This document shows positions 45,501-46,361 of a stretch of DNA of 46,361 nucleotides, in pieces (position 1 is the first letter of the stretch; each line of letters starts with the position of its first letter). The position numbers and the translations under genes were made by a program. The notes beneath the pieces are model-generated. The model was not told the origin of the DNA. It did no database searches and was given only the letters and a program-made list of their open reading frames with translations. Source of the DNA: CAZBDU01 sp964490725 (GTDB taxonomy: Bacteria; Spirochaetota; Spirochaetia; SZUA-6; DRHE01); contig CAZBDU010000037.1 of the NCBI GenBank assembly GCA_964490725.1, positions 1 to 46,361 on the forward strand. The letters run 5' to 3'.

Positions 45501-46361
45501 TGCCTGACAGCGTGGCCGGAAGCGGCGGGTATGTCGAGGACGGGTTCCTGCTGCAGAGCAACGGCCAGATCGTGCGGGACGACACCGTCAGCCCGGCGGC
45601 CATGGCAGGAGTGGATGCCGACACCTTCACTCTTGGCCTCGAGAACGGCGGCGGCTTTGCGCTCTACTCGGTGGCGGTGGCGGCCGTCACGGGCACGTGC
45701 TCCATCACCTTCAGCGGCATCACCCTGAACGGGGCGGTCGTGGAGCCGGAGGTGACCGTCACGGTGGAAGCTGGCACGGGGTTCCAGACCGTGCAGTTCC
45801 CGGCCGCCTTCACGGCCCTGAAGTCCGTGTCGTGGCTCTGCTCCGCCTCCGGAGCGATGATCGTCGACAACATCGTCGCCCGGGAGCTCTTGCCGCCTGG
45901 CGGCGGCGTCCCGGTGGGAACCGTGCCGGTCTTCACCGCCTCAGCGAGTCTGGTTTTCGACACCGGAGCCGCCATGATCGAAAGCGGTTCCGTAGCGCTG
46001 GATCTGGACCGCGACGGTGACGCGGAGATCACGATCGACAGAACCGTCAGCAGGATCGAGAACGGGTGGATCTACTACGACTGGAACCATGACCGCGCCA
46101 TCGACAGCTCCGTCTACAGCGGCTTCGCCCTTCCCGGAGTCACGTTCTCCACCGGGGTGGCCGGCGGTATCGCCCGCCTGTCTTTCGCCGGAGACCTGGT
46201 CTTCCCCGCCGGCGCCGAGGTAAGCGCCGCGGGCGGAAACGGCCTGTCCCTGCAGGTGGCGAACGACGTCACCGTGGGCGCGGGCGCACTCTTCGATTTC
46301 TCCGCTTCCGGCTCCGACCCGGGACCGGGCGGCGGCTCCGGGGGCAGCGGCGGTCAGGGCG
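27587..46361 (+). CDS. Giant LEPR-XLL repeat protein (partial, continues past the window)
   Basis: One frame without a stop runs from the ATG at 27587 to the end of the window, at least 6,258 codons. I translated the first and last parts fully and sampled between them. Residues 13-21 are LEPRLLLSA, the LEPR-XLL motif known from the N-termini of giant bacterial proteins and thought to relate to export. No normal signal peptide is present. An acidic, Pro/Gln-rich linker (about 60-130) follows, then a beta-rich region. From about residue 866 come modules of 357-368 residues, each with AFNTxGWxxQN and a GDxVR...VYxYxG motif. From about 2,900 come units of about 257 residues (NLIGWD anchors), then degenerate beta repeats to about 5,390. 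RTX-like GxGDD motifs lie at about 5,392-5,842 and a jelly-roll-like domain ending DNIVARE lies at about 5,960-6,100. The protein is Ala/Gly/Ser/Thr/Val-rich with very few Cys, as expected for a surface adhesin or matrix protein. Its function is not known. Confidence 0.93.
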   Translation, partial: MESDPRSYQLEPLEPRLLLSATGLLDEAAVAADQPTEALVAVQGYEADQQVTLADQSTSTYAPERELADLFAGSQAVAGGQTEEPAGTAEEPAATAEESLPERSGSQPAAQDLLQAQTPAALSDGQADTTEQIVDSQHAPQPPPPGVLSYEAPPGGSDLVLRLRAEDPEILELFDNGSGQVVAEAPVAGLERVEVIGADDGDDTLTIDFSTPIWLVEGIEYQGGQGGCDTLTFAGGGSMSAAYSAVGADGGLVTLSDGSSSTTLRFSGLEPVYWSGSDLLFSTQDYGSGEDVILVDVDPGGPGAPADLPAENNRISGTTGGVAFESVTFYNVANVTIDTGSNDTSTVSGDSITIAAGGPAAAGLPRLSIYTGAGADAITVSGWSGTALTVDGQEGRDAIAVDGSLSLNGGDLWLSAETVTIASGASIDGAGTVTLRAVDESLITGTNSSASTELQAQVLVSGTITATGTITIHAEATTVIDLNPASSSATITVGSAAVAEVRDGAVLSAGSLEIAAITHTFLSPAVADALTGAITVTAHHRTDAGITGGATVSTGADPLGADEPASVLIQALDETRILASISAASSGQASEDFSALASAISLARDTRATVSAASSLSSAGLVKVRAENRGEIGATITSDFVGETENVGVENVEASLSDAAVQAEGIELSALNATSYSASGKDAVNDLSGDIQACISGSAVTSGSGGLSVSARDLSTVAAEASALNIDVGALAASLSLPKLLARNTLDRSTLAYLAGSTVSAQGGEVSVAAERDAAVSALARGASLSASDSNTFSLSLAGTCSANSILGAVSAYLAGSTVQTVGAGDVRVQAVDGSGIDASTELGLKTLPGTATSDTTGVAAGVSVAFNSIGWEMENLALRAIDTLLGTQIGDTEVPVEVNAYLQDCDLATGGELSLEARMAAQLNATVSNAAESTASAFYGAKGMAGSGILASNKVSSRTRAYIDNGGAAAGAAIEAGGGVTVNAEEAVGIYANSKVVSSSITANDGGAAVLGETVADLVPADYDTEPDAGLGTKVRTLEFGDRVRLSDGYDEAKGEPGSVYEYLGSGAVVDLAGEDYGNLDIWKRVAETQLIPQGNNISPSDSVAVGGLVVLNDVRGEVEAYIEEAVVRAWGGDVVVSGQEAAQIRATADSTASSSGGSAFGEGTSLAVNGVIATNLVLSRVAVYISASEVSAAAGSVRVSGVNGSGIEATTLSATTTGDTGVGVILAFNTVGWEAQNVLFQTLDALLGTQIGAPRPAEVLAFIQGSTVRAAGDVTATALSEARIKAEVGNQATAAASALFGASASTYVGILASNMVNSAAKAFIDASTVQAGGGVTVSARDQAGIEAQTNLQATSASSNDGGAGILNTLAHTLLDEYQYTSNSGVQLLHFGDKVRVASDYDTAKGIAGQVYQYMGNEATADLGTQDYADFGLWKKLNETNIIPKSIAVAGLRAVGLSVGSATGMGGLVARNDVRSEVAAYLADSAVTASGGDITVRAVEGALIAAQDDSVVSASESTAGVIVTNLVLSSASAWIAGSTAINDSDRTADPASGDTVLEASNVSQIEALSSSAVTGKKQTVGFVVAFNTIGWQAQDLLTSTVDALIGDPLLADVFGGQEPAEALAYIADSTVDTSGDLSLAARMEAQLQATAGNEASSVAMNDFAVAARFGAGGMAAGGILASNKVSSRARAYLQNAAVTAGGGITVEANEEAGIAADSEVVIVSATSNTVDALKQVASTLGLDDYHYTTASGAVELLEGDRIRFSAGHGSGTGTQGSVYEYVGAGETLDLSGTLDFEADLRFRKLTSADFEDLLFPQIGNLTDSDSRAFGGLVVYNEVRSEAAAYAAQSSLTATGGDIAVTALEDAAITANAESNVSSSGGSAFGTGTSLAVNGQIVTNLVLSSASAYVADSAVTGAGSVRLSGRNASGIDATLLSSSQTGDTGVGIILAFNTIGWKPQNVLFNAIDALLGDPLISEAFDGEQPAEVNAYLQDCDLAAAGELSVEAQMAAQLNATVSNAASSEASALFGASGKGFGGILSSNKVSSRTRAYIDNGGAAAWAVIEAGAGVTVNAEEAVGIYANSKVVSSSITANDGGAAVLGETVADLVPADYDTEPDAGLGTKVRTLEFGDRVRLSDGYDEAKGEPGSVYEYLGSGAVVDLAGEDYGNLDIWKRVAETQLIPQGNNISPSDSVAVGGLVVLNDVRGEVEAYIEEAVVRAWGGDVVVSGQEAAQIRATADSTASSSGGSAFGEGTSLAVNGVIATNLVLSRVAVYISASEVSAAAGSVRVSGVNGSGIEATTLSATTTGDTGVGVILAFNTVGWKSQNFLFNAIDALLGDPLISEAFDGEQPAEVVSRIQDSTVDAAGGLFLSATSVATIDAGVGNEATSAASALYGATGLSVGAVLASNKVSSRAQARIDSGATVQAGGGITVAADDNASIAVDSTLKALSTTTNDAGASILGDLASTLLEEYRYTTNSGLQTVSFGDKVRLAGGEGGSVDYAGGGIPGSLYRYTGSQAELDLGSQNYLSPVWERLDPVDISSIIPTEYLRLNVSDSDAIGIGGLIVLNDVRGEVAATVENAAVTAGAGGLTLTAVERAGIAATDVSTVTSDGGSLFGTGTSLAVNAVIATNLILSSVNASIRGSSIRATAGGGVTVAARNASSIDADIDSDTTSKGTSVGVTLAFNTLGIKSQNFLFNTADALFGTEIADEQPAAVKACVEGSDLRAAGAVNLSAASEAAIDSRIGTSATAIDLSLGGSTSVSVGAVISLNKVRTNVRAYADAAAPLESESGGIGVHAQDLSAIATDVDAPSLTVSGGTSSTTSVSVGLSVARNEIKTELEAFLRGIAAVKAGGGSVTVGAVQGAAIGATATASAISVAVSTAGSRAFSGGGAVAINTILGKANAFIEASAVTAGGTAPGQGQVSLSALNTSAITATVEALSVGVGAGTGFTPAIAIGVSVASNLIGWDGDTRTPMEVQAYLRNVAVTASRGIGLSALSLAVISAAVEATSVAVGASAGSSTGLSGAGVWCENRIATQVKAFVDGSSGLLASGGEVSLSARDASWILADAQAATLAFSLSGSTGVSISVGVSLARNEISNEVEAYISNAATVQASGGSIRLEAIESATIVSSSQAASLSAALAATTGIALSGAGADSTNVILGRTNAWVESSSLLCAGDVDLSVRNAAAITATVKTASLGAGGGGTTGVGASVGASLARNLIGWDLDDNLVPVEVQAYLKGSGVDAGGELALSSLNSGLIKAEVLSGSVAIAAAGTTGVGLSGSGASAENKISTSVAAYIDGDGAAGILAAGVELTAQDLSAVAADAGAASLAASFAGTAAVSLSIGVALAENMIGNQVEAFISNAGAGVRTRAGGLILGASEAAVIASTSEAASAGVGIAGTAGIALSGAGAESTNVILTRTNAYADNSTLVSFGDVVLAAANSAAISATIMTGSLAVGGGGSAGVGASIGASLARNLIGWDLGGNPVPAQVQAYLHDSSVTAAGDLTLTAVNSASVEAEVLAGSAAIGAGGGVGVGASGAGASTENTVTMLVRAFVDGDGPSGITAASVSLTAADTSTISANTEAVSLAASFAGTVGVSVSVGVTLAHNAIGNAVEASIRNAASGVGATGGDIVLAAREQATITSLSVAASMSAAISPIGISLSGAGVESSNLVSNLVTASIADSAAVQAAGSVLVAAQDTATLDAQIASVSVAVGLIGVAVGDSMSYNTVADIVSAFIQGAAVTAFGGNITVTAASDPTVSTSTTVLAVSISIGGAGAGAVSRTTVISTTQAFLTDAALTAGGAVIVDAATTSIANPVTQGAAGGLVSVAVMLSNAVIGGTTRAFLGGQTTVTATGLSVSATSISSALPSTFVLGVGAVTGAGAKSVTLVNRTTEACIEGGARVSTGSGPVALTAQSVSAASGKTTGVAAGAIGIAALVVDVTVSGGTRSYVDDGATVEAGQLTLSAAATNTVTAPTTAFGIGLLAGSGVGLNATDSSTVDAHIGPAVGTSSAGTPARVTVTGGGVTVEAAVSSAVLAEVDAVSVSLLAGAAGTDTRANASPTVLAYLGDGAVVTADGQVSFDASARVWAIADGVGLALAGGVAAAGAAVKADVNPTVRAFTAGGGTITAGDLTFVSSLNLDASGNPVLPTYDGKIVGPAFGTVRLTSGALLAGVAGGTVTVNNSPFMETAVGAGTVINAGGEVVLKSQSFQLAQVDALSASGGLGVGIGVILPTASAAGVVSTHFDGELASADSVEMASRVNAAASVNGRAGGGGGIAGVADTTITATTAPTVQTFVGAGGRVTASGDVTLSSLVASGATAVARAMGFSFGASVGVVDVTATVGPTVETGIRTDAAVTSTTGSVALLAGHNYDPVQGTFLAGNGALVSTDVLAFSIGASVGTTHLTADAVAAVSAEVGGGATVLAPQGWITVDSRSSNFAAARTKSTAGAAVKVDLSDPKALAGGNTGARFLGSVEGPGGAAGAAGVRVSALATDVALAGAEASGGGAVSVTSSDVQASARPRVQAEAGGIIRSSGEVTVQALSRTDADALSESSSGGAVDVGSLSASARIDPQVSTEIRSGAVVEAGNTLTIGAYHGGAPAPGFDGYATASASGTSGGAVRVSGAATSAESTPTVETAVGGGAALSGFDVVVQATSVGSALAASANAGGGAVSVGQADSEVEVGNSATVEIGSAAVLVAGRDLAVVSTASERTAVTSDTDGGGLVDFAAAMSQTTVVDSRSLVEVGYAAHLAAGNLLLAESRHDLSTGATAVADASGLGANADSLASGAITASSATEIGGGALLEAREVMLRARITSVSAYATADSEAGALGADSDAEAVLTTTTSALLTVQSQARILGTDRVEIGARHDSLVTRAQARAKANALGGDTDASAANTLNTTTRVNVRPGAEIATRNLLVEAYAPYLPTFTTVASTSGAVIDTGETSGDRTLSLVRTIDFDGKVVMLGAPSPTLVIGADGTVLEQVNIAFQRSGADIIVLDIANEASLAGTITFSVATSYFDLISPAQAAARGFGTVTAEASIRGNPTFEFRTGLERVEITNRSAGNLRIGNIDVLNTAGVFASNITIAVKTRSDFSYDMTTDPGSTVIEIENTGDSDLSLGGVIANPFGTTLLANGGGDILSASPNARVQTTHLMLEAAGGTIGSAAAPIQSESTLLTATAREGIFVSEVAGDLVVAQAASVQGVVSLQAAGSILDGNGAPGADIAAAAIALFAQTGALGTAADPLEIDARGTGAALTASAGADIVITDVEGALSVGSVTSIGGDITLAVRDALVSGQNLILESGSVIRAVQGSVTLLAGDNVFLGAGSRVEAAAAVTIRVDEGDADVGTGATVDLRGVISAGAVLVAGGEDYDTVSLRSVGVGVPTTIETGTGDDIVRVGSNATPESGSGGLLDGVDGWLTVRGGPGEDRLELDDSGDSRANTGTLTDSALTGLGMAAGIEYAEVEELQITLGSGADTAAVESTREGTVSLLDAGAGDDTIRVGGPSNRVDGIWGLVEVRGGSGYDTLQVIDAGDPEPNRGILERGRLTGLGMGSADQGAIDAERGIVYGGLELLAVSLGSGDDELAVAGVSIETTVHAGGGRDLVAVGGDLSRVEARLLVDGGGDGEDLLLVHSEVACNLRLDRTADGHGLMNGADMPGALEFEGVALLAVSLSEAADLFTIVDTATPVALQAGGGNDSVTVETTTRATTISVGEGDDQVTVIDTGVPLWVEGQGGGFDTLVMDRSGDTAASLGAALVDGAQPGAGAILALTAAEVDFLAMEQVVVRLGSGNDAFNVDTTLANTAVQIDGGSGDDTVTVFSIGGPETSVTGNLGEDTLTVAISAFPEADQFTSLNMDVEVLVVDNRGNTTTAVAWTLRNGALLEADTIPSTSPVSVLSTEGAGLTRILGGTQADTLDLVTDTPTSIEGTVNGNGVELRSGLVVLEPAGFATFQNFEQVVDFDELPDSVAGSGGYVEDGFLLQSNGQIVRDDTVSPAAMAGVDADTFTLGLENGGGFALYSVAVAAVTGTCSITFSGITLNGAVVEPEVTVTVEAGTGFQTVQFPAAFTALKSVSWLCSASGAMIVDNIVARELLPPGGGVPVGTVPVFTASASLVFDTGAAMIESGSVALDLDRDGDAEITIDRTVSRIENGWIYYDWNHDRAIDSSVYSGFALPGVTFSTGVAGGIARLSFAGDLVFPAGAEVSAAGGNGLSLQVANDVTVGAGALFDFSASGSDPGPGGGSGGSGGQG
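30527..31281 (+). repeat. 755-bp exact repeat, copy 1
   Basis: Identical base for base to 33794-34548, by direct comparison of the two tracts. The reading frame is the same and the copies are 3,267 bp (1,089 codons) apart. Similarity continues upstream to about 30281 at lower identity and ends sharply at 31281. Confidence 0.95.
33794..34548 (+). repeat. 755-bp exact repeat, copy 2
   Basis: Second copy of the tract at 30527-31281. It encodes residues about 2070-2321, from GVTVNAEEAVGIYANS to VGVILAFNT. The flanks on both sides differ from those of copy 1. Confidence 0.95.
36050..38800 (+). repeat. Second class of repeat units, about 257 residues each
   Basis: The anchor NLIGWD recurs with its Asn codon at 36482, 37250 and 38024, spaced 256 and 258 codons. 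A degenerate fourth anchor (YNTVADIVSAF) is at about 38775. Within each unit three sub-repeats of about 85 residues can be seen, each with an Asn-Xaa-Ile step and AYI or AFI followed by xxSxVxAxG. This suggests three-fold subdivision of a beta-solenoid-like fold. Confidence 0.75.
43760..45110 (+). repeat. RTX-like GxGxD motif region of the giant protein
   Basis: Scattered motifs of the type GTGDDIVRV, GAGDDTIRV, GSGDDELAV, GEGDDQVTV, GSGNDAFNV and GSGDDTVTV recur every 40-80 residues. They resemble degenerate calcium-binding nonapeptides of RTX proteins but are not in tight tandem, so calcium binding is uncertain. Confidence 0.65.

Noticed and set aside
1..46361. tRNA or rRNA genes
   Set aside because: Nothing resembling conserved rRNA segments or a tRNA TTCGA-loop with matching acceptor stem was noticed in the intergenic regions by eye; a covariance-model scan would be needed to exclude them.

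Overview
The window is a GC-rich (clearly above 60%), densely coded bacterial segment from a Gram-negative-type anaerobe or microaerophile. Several hints point to a high-GC spirochaete: the peptide-binding protein has an AGGKEE-type mature N-terminus, there is a remnant of a spirochaete-like FxLYD protein, the very long exported protein at 18421-25620 resembles large proteins of that phylum, and rubredoxin and ferritin sit together. This placement is inference and was not tested by any search.

Layout. 42-1558: a cobalamin-binding-type radical SAM gene split by an apparent 1-base frameshift in a C run. It overlaps tail to tail with gpsA (1494-2606, minus), which forms a small operon with a cupin gene (2618-2974, minus). 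3107-6399: a lipoprotein of the NMT1/THI5 substrate-binding class, translationally coupled to a hybrid histidine kinase, probably one sensory unit. 6486-7584: a TetR regulator and a small helical protein. 7677-13245: a complete peptide/nickel-class ABC transporter (binding protein, two permeases, two ATPases) with a strong terminator between the binding protein and the rest. 13345-14160: ferritin and rubredoxin. 14235-18122: a GlnE-type glutamine synthetase adenylyltransferase with an ACT-like N-terminal region. 18421-26383: a 2,399-residue exported protein of unknown function, followed after one base by a membrane-anchored TPR protein. 26611-27171: a small 4Fe-4S protein with a corrinoid-protein-like cluster motif.

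The last 18.8 kb (27587 to the window end) is one uninterrupted reading frame of at least 6,258 codons. It opens with a LEPR-XLL motif (LEPRLLLSA, residues 13-21) and has no stop inside the window. It is a giant, beta-rich, repetitive protein, presumably surface or secreted. Its first third is built from about five modules of 357-368 residues. These are followed by units of about 256-258 residues, a more degenerate Ala/Gly/Ser/Thr/Val-rich stretch, a region with RTX-like GxGxD motifs, and a jelly-roll-like domain near the edge. Two tracts of 755 bp inside it are identical and lie exactly three modules (3,267 bp) apart, which suggests recent gene conversion, duplication or an assembly collapse. 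A good sigma70-type promoter precedes the gene, and just before that lies the minus-strand FxLYD remnant.

Most of the other long open frames in this high-GC sequence, especially on the minus strand opposite the transporter, glnE and the giant gene, are shadows and were not annotated.
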